Shown: positions 36,600 through 45,388, numbered from the stretch's first letter. The stretch is DNA of 64,000 bases from Asaia bogorensis (GCA_943333505.2 CALQTN020000007.1:1-64000); one strand, 5' to 3'. A program made the numbers and translations. Notes: generated by a model not told the origin, from the letters alone.

Positions 36600-37343
36600 T
36601 GGCGTGTGCCGCTTGAGAAACCCCACCACCCGCGCCTCCTGCGCTGCGATATGCTCCGGCCCGCGCCAATCGCTCAGCACTTCGACGCCCGGGAGCAGGG
36701 CGGCAAGGTCTGCGCTGGTCGCGGCGGGGTGGGGAATATCGGTGCCCGGCAGAAGAAATGTCGGCACCTTGCAGTCCCGGGCAAAGTCCCGATCGACGCA
36801 AAACACGAAATCCGCACCCCACATGTTGCGACCGAAACTGGCCAGCGCCGCTGCGTCGAGTTCCGGGCGGGCGGCAAGCTGCTCGCGGCTCCAGGAGATG
36901 TGGCTGTCGGGGAAGTAGCCGGTTTCGGTCGGGTGCTGGCCGATCGGGTTTTGCAGCACTGCGGCGGTGACCCGGCTCGGGGCAAACTTGATCGCATTGA
37001 GGCAGAAGCTGCCGCCGATACAGCCACCAAGCACATGAAATTTGTCGAACCCGAGATGATCCAGCAATGCGACATGATCGGCGCTGTAGGTGTCCCAGCT
37101 ATGGTCCGCTTCGATCGCGGTGCGTGACGCACCGGCATTGCGCTGGTCCATTTCGATGGCGGTGAAGCCGGCGGCCGGCAAAGCCTGCGTCCAATCCACC
37201 CAGGGGCGCGGCGGGCCACCCGGCGGGGCAGGCCACATTTCCATCCGTGACCGCAAGCCGCCTGGCGCGAACAGCAGCACCGGATAGCCGGTGCCGTGGG
37301 TCCGGTAGTGAATTTCCCCATCGGGACGGGTCAGAATGGCCAT
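36597..37343 (-). CDS. Alpha/beta hydrolase with Cys nucleophile
   Basis: A 248-residue alpha/beta-fold hydrolase. The nucleophile elbow is LGGCIGGS, with Cys108 in place of the usual Ser. The oxyanion-type stretch LFAPGGLRSRMEMW is near the start. LPGTDIPHPA (acid) and GPEHIAAQ (His) complete a Cys-Asp-His triad by position. Cys-nucleophile hydrolases include dienelactone hydrolases, but this protein is not clearly of that family. The substrate is unknown. The stop codon is the edge of repeat copy D. Confidence 0.8.
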   Translation of the reverse strand: MAILTRPDGEIHYRTHGTGYPVLLFAPGGLRSRMEMWPAPPGGPPRPWVDWTQALPAAGFTAIEMDQRNAGASRTAIEADHSWDTYSADHVALLDHLGFDKFHVLGGCIGGSFCLNAIKFAPSRVTAAVLQNPIGQHPTETGYFPDSHISWSREQLAARPELDAAALASFGRNMWGADFVFCVDRDFARDCKVPTFLLPGTDIPHPAATSADLAALLPGVEVLSDWRGPEHIAAQEARVVGFLKRHTP

Positions 37344-37479
37344 GGCTTGCTCCTGCGTTTGGGCAAATATCGCATTGGTCCATCGCGTGATGTCAATCTT
37401 GGGGGCGGATTGAGGCTATGGACACCGGGGCGGACGGGGCGATAGATGCCGCAGCGCTGGAAATAAAAGATAAAGGCGG

Positions 37480-38274
37480 ATGGGATTGCGAAGCGTCATC
37501 GTGCGGGCAATCGCGCACATGATCGGGCCATCACGCGCTTTCGGCATCGCCGGCGGCGTGCGGCGCAAGCAATTGACGATTGAATTGTCTCGATTTACCA
37601 ACAACAAGGTCCAGGACGGCCCGTTCAAGGGCATGACGCTGCCCGACATCACATCCTGGGGCGACGGCGACCGCGCGCCGAAGCTGCTCGGCACGTACGA
37701 GGCCGATCTGTTCCCCGCGATCGCCACCCTCGTGGCGCGTGCCCCGGCAATAGTGATCAATGTCGGCTGTGCCGAGGGCTATTACGCGGTCGGCCTCGCC
37801 CGATTGCTGCCCAAGGCGCAGGTCGTTGCATTCGACACCAACCCGGCCGCCGGTGCGCTTTGTGCAACCGCTGCTGCCGCCAACGGGGTTGGCGCGCGGG
37901 TGCGGATTGAGGGGCTGTGCACCCTTGCGACGCTGAACGCATTGCTCGCCCCTGACGCGCCGGCGCTGGTGGTGATGGATTGCGAGGGTGGCGAACGCGA
38001 CCTGCTCGACCCCGGCAAGGTTCCCGGCCTCGCCAAGGCCGATATCCTTGTCGAAAGCCATGACTGCTTCATCCCGGGGCTTAAGGAGGGACTGGCCGCG
38101 CGCTTTGCCGCGACCCATGCGGTCGAACTGATCCGCCAGGGCGGCCGCAACCCGCACGCCCTGGCGCTGTTTCCAGGCGTGACCGAGCGCGACCGCTGGC
38201 TGATGGTCGACGAGAACCGGCCGGAACCGATGTATTGGATGGTGTGTCGAGCGCACCGGCTTACTGCGGCATGA
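37480..38274 (+). CDS. SAM-dependent methyltransferase-like protein
   Basis: A 264-residue Rossmann methyltransferase. The SAM-binding motif I is IVINVGCAEGYYAVGLARL, then VVAFDTNPAAG with an acidic motif II residue and LVVMDCEGGERDLLDP (motif IV region). The Asp-Cys-Glu-Gly pattern resembles FkbM-type glycan methyltransferases, which would fit the neighbour GT8 gene, overlapping by 4 nt. The substrate is not predictable. Confidence 0.75.
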   Translation: MGLRSVIVRAIAHMIGPSRAFGIAGGVRRKQLTIELSRFTNNKVQDGPFKGMTLPDITSWGDGDRAPKLLGTYEADLFPAIATLVARAPAIVINVGCAEGYYAVGLARLLPKAQVVAFDTNPAAGALCATAAAANGVGARVRIEGLCTLATLNALLAPDAPALVVMDCEGGERDLLDPGKVPGLAKADILVESHDCFIPGLKEGLAARFAATHAVELIRQGGRNPHALALFPGVTERDRWLMVDENRPEPMYWMVCRAHRLTAA

Positions 38275-39158
38275 ACGATCCCATCCATATTCTGTGTGCC
38301 GCCGACCGCATGTATGGTGCCTGGCTCGGGGTGATGGTGGCATCCATCCTGCGCTTCGATCATGGCGCGCCGGTGGTGGTGCATGTGTTGTCCGATGGCA
38401 TAAAGCCGCGCGACCTCGCCCGGCTGGATGCGATGTGCCGGGCGCATGGCGCGCGTCTGGTGGTGCACGGGCTGGGGTGGTTGCTGGCGACCGAGGCTGC
38501 CACTTTCTTCACCTCGCTCCACATCACCCGCGCCACCTATGCCAGGCTGTTTATCGCCCGGGTGCTCGATCCATCGATCGCGCGGGTGTTGTATCTGGAT
38601 TGCGACATCGTCTGCATGGGCTCGCTGGCACCGCTATGGCAGACCGATCTTGCCGGCGCGGTGTTCGGCGCAACCGTGGACGCGGTTTCGGGCGACACCA
38701 CGGGCCGCCACGCCACCAACGCGCGGATCGGCATGCCGCCCGACCAGCCATATTATAATTCCGGTGTCCTGCTGATCGATCTTGATGCCTGGCGCGCCAA
38801 GCAGGTGGAGGCGCGGCTATGCGCGTTTGTCCGCGCCATGGGCAGCAGGTTGGGCGGGCATGATCAGGACGCGATCAACGCGGTGCTCACTGCCGAAATC
38901 CACCCGATCGATCCGATCTGGAATTTCCAGGCGGTGCCGGAAAACCGCTTCGATGGCAGCCAGCGGCTGATCCACTACTCCGGATCGCGGAAACCCTGGG
39001 ATCTTGACCCGCGCAACGCGCTGGCGGTGCATTATCTGCGGGCAAAGGCGATGTCCCCCTGGCGCCACACGCTCCGCCTGCCCTTCAAGGTCTGCCGCCT
39101 GCCGCTGAGTTTCCGCAAACGTTGGCCGCGACTTTACCGGGTTTTCGCGCGCGACTGA
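38271..39158 (+). CDS. Glycosyltransferase family 8-like
   Basis: A 295-residue GT-A-fold transferase. The start HILCAADRMYGAWLGVMVAS and LYLDCDIVCMGSLAPLWQ (with DCD, the metal-binding DxD-like motif) are typical of GT8, as are YYNSGVLLIDLDAWR and the final LIHYSGSRKPWD (HxxGxxKPW). These transfer sugars from nucleotide donors during LPS or glycan assembly in the cytoplasm. Translation is coupled to the methyltransferase gene (ATGA). Confidence 0.92.
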   Translation: MNDPIHILCAADRMYGAWLGVMVASILRFDHGAPVVVHVLSDGIKPRDLARLDAMCRAHGARLVVHGLGWLLATEAATFFTSLHITRATYARLFIARVLDPSIARVLYLDCDIVCMGSLAPLWQTDLAGAVFGATVDAVSGDTTGRHATNARIGMPPDQPYYNSGVLLIDLDAWRAKQVEARLCAFVRAMGSRLGGHDQDAINAVLTAEIHPIDPIWNFQAVPENRFDGSQRLIHYSGSRKPWDLDPRNALAVHYLRAKAMSPWRHTLRLPFKVCRLPLSFRKRWPRLYRVFARD

Positions 39159-39254
39159 TGATCGCCAATGTGCCATGGTGCAGAACCGACGCGCCGGTTA
39201 CTGTCGGGCGGCCGAACCGGCCGCAAAAAATCACTCGTGGAGGAATAAAAATCA

Positions 39255-40004
39255 ATGAACACTATCAGAGACTTAATCAAGTCAGGTAAAACCGTGGTCG
39301 GAACGGCCGGGGCGCCGAACGTCGATGTGGTGATGCTGGCAGATGCCGGCTACGACTTCCTGCTGTTCGACACCCAGCACTCCCCGTGGGAGCTCAAGCA
39401 GCTGCCGCCGTCGATCCAGTCAATGCGCGGCAAGAAGACAGCCCCGCTGGTCCGCGTGAGCGCCAACCAGCCCGACCAGATCTGCTTCGCGCTCGACGCA
39501 GGCGCCCGTGGCATCGTTGTGCCGATGGTCAACACCCGCGCCGAAGCCGAAGCGGTTGTGCGCTCTTCCCGCTACTTCCCGGCCGGCAACCGCAGCAACG
39601 CCGGTGAGCGTGGTGAGTGGGGCCAGTTCAAGAATTATCGCGAGTACATGGATACCGTGAACAACGATCTGGTGATCGCGCCGATGATCGAGACCAACCA
39701 GGCGCTGGAAAATCTCGATGCCATCGCCTCGGTCCCCGGTGTCGACGTTCTGCTGATCGGCCCGTCCGATCTGTCGATCGAACTGGGCGTGCCGCTCGAC
39801 TACCAGTGCGCCATTTATCAGCGCGCGCTCGACAAAATCGCGGCCGCAGCCGCGAAGCACGGCATCGCGGCGGGAATGTATTTCATCCCGCCCGACATGG
39901 AAGCGAACTTCTTTGTCGATAAGGGCTTCAAGTTCTTCACCATGCCATGGGCCCCCTGGGCGATTTCCGGGATCCAGAGCACCTTGGCGGGCATCAAGCG
40001 CTAG
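39255..40004 (+). CDS. HpcH/HpaI-type aldolase/citrate lyase family protein
   Basis: A 249-residue class II aldolase-like enzyme. The order DFLLFDTQHSPWE, LDAGARGIVVPMVNTRAEAE, APMIETNQALENLDAI (metal-binding Glu) and VDVLLIGPSDLSIELG (metal-binding Asp) matches the HpcH/HpaI fold, which cleaves or forms 2-oxo-4-hydroxy acids. The family's length of about 250 agrees. GGAGGAAT precedes the ATG. The TAG stop is the first three bases of repeat copy E. Confidence 0.9.
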   Translation: MNTIRDLIKSGKTVVGTAGAPNVDVVMLADAGYDFLLFDTQHSPWELKQLPPSIQSMRGKKTAPLVRVSANQPDQICFALDAGARGIVVPMVNTRAEAEAVVRSSRYFPAGNRSNAGERGEWGQFKNYREYMDTVNNDLVIAPMIETNQALENLDAIASVPGVDVLLIGPSDLSIELGVPLDYQCAIYQRALDKIAAAAAKHGIAAGMYFIPPDMEANFFVDKGFKFFTMPWAPWAISGIQSTLAGIKR

Positions 40005-40168
40005 AGCGTGATGACCGTAGGTGGAATCACCGAAGGTCTGAATCACGCGACCAAACAAAGAGTTAGAGCGTGATGACCGTAGGTGGAATCACACGGAGGT
40101 CTGAATCACGCGAACCAACAAAGAGTTAGAGCATGGGGACCGCGCCTATCAGCGGTCATCATGCTCTA
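40002..40168 (+). repeat. Dispersed repeat, copy E: L-L-R
   Basis: Two L modules (40002-40063, 40064-40126) and R (40127-40168). The left TAG (40002-40004) is the stop codon of the aldolase gene. The base after the far TA is A, so removing the element would leave TAA. R shows a compensated change at arm position 7 (GCGTG to GCATG on the left, CACGC to CATGC on the right). Two other left-arm substitutions are not compensated. Confidence 0.9.
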
Positions 40169-40301
40169 ACCGATCGCGCAACGTCACGCCGCGTAAGATC
40201 GGCGCCCATTACCTCTGGCGGCCAGTTATACTGGCTGCCAGAACCGGGCTACGTCTGACGGCTTGGCGTTCAAATGACCTGCAAAGTTTCCGAACCCACA
40301 T

Positions 40302-41036
40302 TCAGTCTTTGTAGGGGATAAATGGCGCCGGACGCAGTCGCGTACGATGATCCTCCGGAGCTTTTCCGAGGCTGCTGGTTCCATTGAAATAATCTTGCTG
40401 CCAGTTCTCGGCATTTTCCGCCGGACACTGCGCCGCCGACGCCAAATTATGCTCATTCCTGCTATCCGCCCAGGCTACATAGGCGGTCAGTAATTCGGGC
40501 GCACTTTCAAATTCGCGAAATTCAGGCTGCACAGCTTCAATAATGCCCCGCTTAACGGGCATAATCATGCAGAACGGCTCATCACGCTCGAACGTCACCG
40601 GGGTGGCTGTGCGGGTGAATTTCCAATTCATTGTGAAGGTGAAAGGCGCCCAATCCGTCTCGACAATCCCAGTCAATGGCTGGATCGCGTCCTTGGTCTG
40701 GTTAAACGGACCCGTCACCATGAGGTCGTAGCCGGGCTCGGTGCGAAACAGGCCCTCGACCTTGATGGTTAAAACACCTGCGCCGAAATGGCTGGAGGCG
40801 ATCAGGTCTGCATCATCGTTAAGCGGGCGCACGACGACCCCGTCTGCATCCGGGCTACCATTCCATTCCGCACGAAAGGGCGCCCGGTTCAGCACCAGCC
40901 ATCCATGGGTATTGGCAATGTTGAGGGGTAGGCAGCGATAGGCGAACCTCTCATCGGTGTCATCCATCCACTGGCGCCTGATCGGTGCCGGGATGATATT
41001 TGGCGCAGGTCCTGACGTGTAGCAGATCAATCGCAT
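40302..41036 (-). CDS. DUF6065-like protein
   Basis: A 244-residue protein beginning MRLICYTSGPAPNIIPA. FAYRCLPLNIANTHGWLVLN, SHFGAGVLTIKVEGLFRTEPGYDLMVTGP, QPLTGIVETDWAPFTFTMNW and FCMIMPVKRGIIEAVQPE identify, from memory of the family, the DUF6065 proteins. No catalytic function is known to me. No signal peptide. An in-frame extension to 41285 has no similarity and crosses a gap, so the ATG at 41036 is used. It lies downstream of the tRNA on the same strand. Confidence 0.8.
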   Translation of the reverse strand: MRLICYTSGPAPNIIPAPIRRQWMDDTDERFAYRCLPLNIANTHGWLVLNRAPFRAEWNGSPDADGVVVRPLNDDADLIASSHFGAGVLTIKVEGLFRTEPGYDLMVTGPFNQTKDAIQPLTGIVETDWAPFTFTMNWKFTRTATPVTFERDEPFCMIMPVKRGIIEAVQPEFREFESAPELLTAYVAWADSRNEHNLASAAQCPAENAENWQQDYFNGTSSLGKAPEDHRTRLRPAPFIPYKD

Positions 41037-41323
41037 GTTGACGGGGATTCTCAATACGAGCCGCCTCGATTGTAAGCTCGGGCTGATCTTAGCCACCGGT
41101 GGGTTAATCCGACAATAGACCGGTTGCGAAATTTGGCCTGCTGCGACACCGAACCCAACCTGCGCGCGGCAGTTCGAACACCGGTAAAATAAGCCGCATC
41201 TGATCGGCGGCGACCGCCATCGTCCCGCGCTCTCGGCAAGTCCCCGCGGCCCCAGGGTTGCCCCGCGTGGGCGGGATCGAAACAACCAAAGGCTCTAAAT
41301 TGCCATAACCCTTTGAAAAGACT

Positions 41324-41399
<76 letters not shown>

Positions 41400-41591
41400 T
41401 ACCGAACCGCGTTCAATAGGTTAGTCCAATCTAGTGTCATCGCCAGGCGCCGTATAGGTTCTTACCCCTATCATCCACCTGCCAACGTATCCATCAAGGT
41501 CTCGGAAGCGGGTTGGTACCCCGCTAGACGCGACATCGAGCATCCCTCAGGCTGCGAACGGATCAATATACAGTTCGGCTGGGTGCGTAAA

Positions 41592-41669
41592 GGGGTGGCG
41601 CTGGTGGCGCGGCGGTTTCTGCGGATGCCGCGTCTGATGGGCTTTACCGGATCGCTGTGCGGGCAGCTC
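41592..41669 (+). pseudogene. Fragment of the Arg-rich orphan gene at 25338-25934
   Basis: The plus frame reads GVALVARRFLRMPRLMGFTG, close to ALVARRFLRMPHLVGLTV in the 25338-25934 protein, and the DNA is also near-identical over about 50 bp. The rest of the gene is missing on both sides. It is a decayed copy or the mark of a recombination event, 17 bp from the end of the DUF6165-like gene. Confidence 0.6.
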
Positions 41670-41685
41670 GGTCGGCATGACGCCC

Positions 41686-42078
41686 TTAGCCGGCAGACCC
41701 ATATTGCTTCCGCTCGGCCAGTTTCGATCCCAGCAAAGCATTCACCGCCTGCTTCACCCGACTGCGTTCCGCATTTTCGTGCATGACCCTGCGCGCCAGC
41801 ACCACGAAATCTGCGCCGAAATCATCCGCCGCCGCGTGGTCACGCAACCCGTCCTCAATCAACCATAACCGGTCATTCACCGCCGCCAGTTCGGCCTGCA
41901 ACTGCGTCAACGCCTGTCCCGCATCGGCAAGCTGCGCCAAAATCGGATCGAGTGCGTCACGCTCCCGGATCACGTCTTCCCGCGCGGCCGCGCTGCGCAA
42001 CCGCCGCAGCTTAATGTCGAGGATGGATGCCCGGTCCAACAATTCGCCCCAGGACAGCGCAACCAGCGGGTCGTTCAT
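41686..42078 (-). CDS. DUF6165-like small protein
   Basis: A 130-residue mostly helical protein beginning MNDPLVALSWGELLDRASILDIKL. Long charged coiled-coil-like stretches (RLRSAAAREDVIRERDALDP) and NAERSRVKQAVNALL follow. The start and length match, from memory, DUF6165, often adjacent to TPR-glycosyltransferases. Its ATG overlaps the stop of the TPR/GT gene (ATGA), so the two are co-translated. Function is unknown. Confidence 0.7.
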   Translation of the reverse strand: MNDPLVALSWGELLDRASILDIKLRRLRSAAAREDVIRERDALDPILAQLADAGQALTQLQAELAAVNDRLWLIEDGLRDHAAADDFGADFVVLARRVMHENAERSRVKQAVNALLGSKLAERKQYGSAG

Positions 42079-43982
42079 TGGTCTGCCCGCAATGAAGCTG
42101 CCATCGCCGCGAACACGGGTTCCCAGCGTTTATCCGGCCCCTGGCGGAACAGGCGCAGGCTTGGGTACCAAGGGCTGGTGTCGCGGTCGCGCAACCAGCG
42201 CCAATCCGCGACGTGGCCGAGCACGAGCCAGCATCGCACGCCAAGCGCGCCCGCCAGATGGGCAATCGCGGTGTCACAGGTTATCACAAGATCGAGGGTC
42301 GCCATCACCGCGGCACTATCCAGAAAGGCATCGGGCCCGGCATCGAAACCCGCGCCGAGGGTCTCCACGGCCATCCCATCCGGCAGGTCGGTGAAATCAG
42401 CTCCTTTCTGCAGACTGATCAGCCGCACATCCGGCAACTGGCTTATTGTCTGGAGTGCGGCAATCGGAAACGATCGCCCCCCAAGCTCGGCCCGTTCTGC
42501 GCCCTGCCAATTGATGCCGATCCGTCGTCCGGCGGGGCCCAATACCGCCTGCCAATGCGCGACGCGCGCCGGATCGGCGGCAAAATATGGAATATCCGCC
42601 GGGATCGTTTCTGGCGTCGTCTGAAACAGATACGGCAAGCTCAGCATGCGAATGATGAAATCGAACCGGGTGGTGGTATGCCCCATGCGGAACATTGTGC
42701 GCCAATCGACATCAATATGCTCGACCGGCACATCCAGCCCCGCCACCAAATGGCGCAAACCCGGCTGGATCGACAAAAGAATGATCGCACCGGCCGCGTG
42801 CAGCAGCTTGAGATAGCGGATGAACTGGATCGTATCACCCAGCCCGATTTCCCAAACCACCAGCACCCGCACGCCGCGCGCCGACGCCAGGCGCGCCGGG
42901 GTCAGATAGCGCGCATCGAGGTGCAGGCGCGGAAACTGCGCGTCGCGATATTCATAGAGCGGCCAGCCGGCGGCAAACGCGCCCAGCGACAACAGGCTGT
43001 AGGATTGATTGACGATTGCGTGGAAATGGTCGGCCTGCAGAGCGACGCAGCGCGCGAAACGCTCCACCGCCTCGGCCGGACGATCATCCGCATGCAGCGC
43101 GATGCCAAGATTGTAATGCGCCTTGATATAGCCTGCATCGAGCGCAATCGCACGCTCATAGTCAACGATCGCGGCGGCAAAATTCCCAACCTGTTGGTGG
43201 GTATTGCCGCGATTGTAGAATGGCTCGGCGAGCGTTGGTTGCAGCGCGATTGCGGCATCGAAGGCGACATTGGCCTCCGCCAACCGTCCCAGGCTTTGCA
43301 GCGTGCTGCCGCGATTATTCAGTGCCTCGGCATAACCCGGCATACGCGCCAAGGCCGCATCGTAGCTCGCCAGCGCCGCATCGAACTGCCCCAGCGCCTT
43401 GAGGCTGTTGCCACGATTATTATGGCTTTGCGCCAAGGTCGGATCGAGGCTGAGCGCGCTATCGAACGCGGCCAACGCCTCCTCCGGTCGGGAGAGCGCC
43501 AGCAGCACGCTGCCACGGTTGGAATGGGCCTGGGCGTGGGTCGGGCGCAGCCGAATGGCGTTGTCGTAGGCCGCCAGTGCCTCGCGATGCCGGCCAAGGC
43601 CTTGCAATGCAATCGCCCGGTTGTAGTGCGGCATGTCGTTGGCCGCCTGAATGGCGATGGCCCGATCATAGGCGGCAATGGCGTCGCGCGCGCGGCCGAG
43701 CGCGGCCAGCATGTTCCCGAGATTGCTGAGCGCGGGGTAATACGCCGGCGCAAGGACGGTTGCCTGGCGCACCAGCCCCACCCCATCGTCCGGCCGCCCA
43801 GTCTGAAAGCAGAGCAGCCCGAGGAAATGCAACGCCTCCACATTGCGCCCATCCCGCGCCAGCGCGCCCCGCAGCAACGCCTCGGCGGCCTTCACATCGC
43901 CGGCCCGCATGGCGGCAATACCACGCGCGACGGCTGGATCGGCGGGGTTGGCGGGTTGCATCGGAGGTTTCAGTCTCGACAT
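42075..43982 (-). CDS. TPR-repeat protein with C-terminal GT9-like domain
   Basis: A 635-residue protein. At least nine TPR-type units run from about residue 15 to 320 (for example AHSNRGSVLLALSRPEEALAAFDSAL and YNRGNTHQQVGNFAAAIVDYERAI). The C-terminal half has LVVWEIGLGDTIQFIRYLKLL, ITCDTAIAHLAGALGVRCWLVL and WYPSLRLFRQ, as in glycosyltransferase-9-like domains of TPR sugar transferases. A surface glycan or flagellin-glycosylation role is inferred only. Start is the first Met of a long open frame (a second Met is 8 codons on). Divergent from the TauD-type gene. Confidence 0.85.
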   Translation of the reverse strand: MSRLKPPMQPANPADPAVARGIAAMRAGDVKAAEALLRGALARDGRNVEALHFLGLLCFQTGRPDDGVGLVRQATVLAPAYYPALSNLGNMLAALGRARDAIAAYDRAIAIQAANDMPHYNRAIALQGLGRHREALAAYDNAIRLRPTHAQAHSNRGSVLLALSRPEEALAAFDSALSLDPTLAQSHNNRGNSLKALGQFDAALASYDAALARMPGYAEALNNRGSTLQSLGRLAEANVAFDAAIALQPTLAEPFYNRGNTHQQVGNFAAAIVDYERAIALDAGYIKAHYNLGIALHADDRPAEAVERFARCVALQADHFHAIVNQSYSLLSLGAFAAGWPLYEYRDAQFPRLHLDARYLTPARLASARGVRVLVVWEIGLGDTIQFIRYLKLLHAAGAIILLSIQPGLRHLVAGLDVPVEHIDVDWRTMFRMGHTTTRFDFIIRMLSLPYLFQTTPETIPADIPYFAADPARVAHWQAVLGPAGRRIGINWQGAERAELGGRSFPIAALQTISQLPDVRLISLQKGADFTDLPDGMAVETLGAGFDAGPDAFLDSAAVMATLDLVITCDTAIAHLAGALGVRCWLVLGHVADWRWLRDRDTSPWYPSLRLFRQGPDKRWEPVFAAMAASLRADQ

Positions 43983-44075
43983 CCCGCTATTCTAGAACAA
44001 TTCACGCCGCCGACCAACGGATTGACATTCGACCGCCCCCGGGAAACCTTCGCGCCATCTGCCCGGGAGGACACC

Positions 44076-45167
44076 ATGGCCACCACACACACGCAAACTG
44101 CCCGCCCGCCGCTCACCGGCCGGGGGGTCTGGACAGGCACCGAGCTGGCCCGCTCCGGCGATTGGATCCGCACGCTCGACGCTGGCCAGATCGGTGAAAT
44201 CGATGCAGCCCTTGGTGCGCTTAAGCGCGCCGGCGCCCCATTGCTGGGTTTCCAGCGCCAGGATTTCCCGCTGCCGCGCAGCGCCGCGCTACTCGCCGAT
44301 ATTTCCGATGAGCTCGAAAACGGTCGCGGCGCGGTGCGTTTGCGGGGGCTGCCGGTGGAACGCTATTCCGAGGACGATCTTCGGCAGATTTTCTGGGGCA
44401 TTGGCCGCCATCTCGGCACCGCGATCTACCAGAACGCGCGCGGCGAAATCATGGGCGAGGTGCGCGACGAAACCAAGCGCACCGATAAAACCTACGATGA
44501 AACCCAGGACGGCAAAGTGGCATCGGCCCGCGCCCGCTCGCGCTCCACAGGTCCGTTGCGCTGGCATACGGATCGCTGCGACGTGATCGCGTTGTTATGC
44601 GTCAGCAACGCCCAGGCCGGCGGGATCTCCAAGCTCGCCTCGATCCCAGCGATCTACAACGAAATCCTGGCCCGCCGCCCCGATCTGCTGGAATTGCTGT
44701 GCCAGGATTACTGGCGGTCGCGCCCGGTCGATGAAGACGGGCTATCGCCCGATAATGTTTTCGCCATGCCGGTCTTCGGTTTCGCTGGCGCCAAGATTAC
44801 CAGCCAGTATTCGCGCACCTATGTCGAACAGGCCCAGGAAGTCGCGCGCGTCCCGAGGCTGAACGCCGCCCAGAACGAGGCGTTGGATATGCTCGCCACC
44901 ATCGCCGAGGAAGTCTGCCTGCTTTCCGCATTCGAAGCCGGTGACATCCAACTGCTCAACAACCATGTCATCTACCACGGGCGCACCGCTTACGAAGACA
45001 ACAGTGCCAGCCGCCAGGAACGGTTGCTGTTCCGGCTATGGCTTTCAGTGCCAAACAGTCGGGCGCTGCCGGCGGGCTTCGACGGTCTCTGGGGCAGCAT
45101 TGCACCCGGCGCCTTACGCGGCGGGGTGGTGCAGCCGGAAACCGGGCTGCGGATTCCCCGAGAATGA
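44076..45167 (+). CDS. TauD/TfdA-family Fe(II)/2-oxoglutarate dioxygenase
   Basis: A 363-residue dioxygenase-like protein. LRWHTDRCDVIALLC near residue 162 has the His-x-Asp metal pair, and NNHVIYHGRTAYEDN near residue 300 the distal His; the Arg in LLFRLWLSVP would bind 2-oxoglutarate. These enzymes hydroxylate small acids or sulfonates in the cytoplasm. GGGAGG lies 9-10 nt before the ATG. A very long frame opens upstream from 42213 but is antisense to the TPR gene and is not real. The FNR-like site begins at the base after the stop. Confidence 0.9.
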   Translation: MATTHTQTARPPLTGRGVWTGTELARSGDWIRTLDAGQIGEIDAALGALKRAGAPLLGFQRQDFPLPRSAALLADISDELENGRGAVRLRGLPVERYSEDDLRQIFWGIGRHLGTAIYQNARGEIMGEVRDETKRTDKTYDETQDGKVASARARSRSTGPLRWHTDRCDVIALLCVSNAQAGGISKLASIPAIYNEILARRPDLLELLCQDYWRSRPVDEDGLSPDNVFAMPVFGFAGAKITSQYSRTYVEQAQEVARVPRLNAAQNEALDMLATIAEEVCLLSAFEAGDIQLLNNHVIYHGRTAYEDNSASRQERLLFRLWLSVPNSRALPAGFDGLWGSIAPGALRGGVVQPETGLRIPRE

Positions 45168-45207
45168 TTGATCCAGGTCAACGCCATATGCGCGCCGGGC
45201 GACTAAT
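45168..45207 (+). promoter_or_regulatory. FNR box with class II-like promoter
   Basis: The 14-mer TTGATCCAGGTCAA (45168-45181) fits TTGA-N6-TCAA. A -10-like ACTAAT lies at 45202-45207, so RNA would start at about 45214-45216, placing the box centre 40-41.5 bp upstream, the usual FNR class II distance. It would drive the candidate small RNA in this gap rather than the dehydrogenase gene, as a terminator lies between. Confidence 0.5.
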
Positions 45208-45213
45208 GAATGT

Positions 45214-45326
45214 CCGACCGCATATGCGATCCCGGTTTTTGAACCGGACTGGCCGAGCATATCACTCCCCCCATTGCTCCGGCCCCACCTTGGCCGACCG
45301 CGGTTCATTCGCGGTCGGCCTTTTTT
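45214..45326 (+). ncRNA. Candidate FNR-controlled small RNA with C-rich loop
   Basis: About 112 nt ending in an intrinsic terminator. Hairpin 1: CCGGTT-TTTG-AACCGG (45232-45247). Hairpin 2: GAGCA (45255-45259) pairs with TGCTC (45275-45279) around a 15-nt loop containing ACTCCCCCCAT, which could pair with GGGGGAG-type ribosome sites. Hairpin 3 is the terminator. C-rich anti-Shine-Dalgarno loops are known in several alphaproteobacterial sRNAs. No conserved small ORF is apparent. Transcription is not shown. Confidence 0.45.
45292..45326 (+). terminator. Rho-independent terminator
   Basis: A perfect 11-bp stem GGCCGACCGCG/CGCGGTCGGCC with the 7-nt loop GTTCATT, followed by six T at 45321-45326. 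This is a strong plus-strand terminator, 63 nt before the ATG of the dehydrogenase gene. It would end transcripts of the TauD-type gene or of the candidate sRNA. Confidence 0.92.
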
Positions 45327-45388
45327 GGGGGTAGGCAAGGCCGCCTGGCTGTCCGACAACACCGGACCCCACTCTGGCGAGGCTCCCA

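Noticed and set aside
39213-39232. GC-rich hairpin GCGGCC-GAACC-GGCCGC followed by A run
   Set aside because: On the plus strand it is followed by A, not T, and on the minus strand the T run precedes the stem. It is not a terminator for either direction.
40002-40168. Possible CRISPR-like array
   Set aside because: Only two tandem L units and one R palindrome, with no unique spacers between equal repeats. It belongs to the dispersed L/R family.
42213-44075. Long plus-strand open frame leading into the TauD-type gene
   Set aside because: It is the mirror of the TPR/GT gene; family similarity begins only at the ATG at 44076, which has a good ribosome site.
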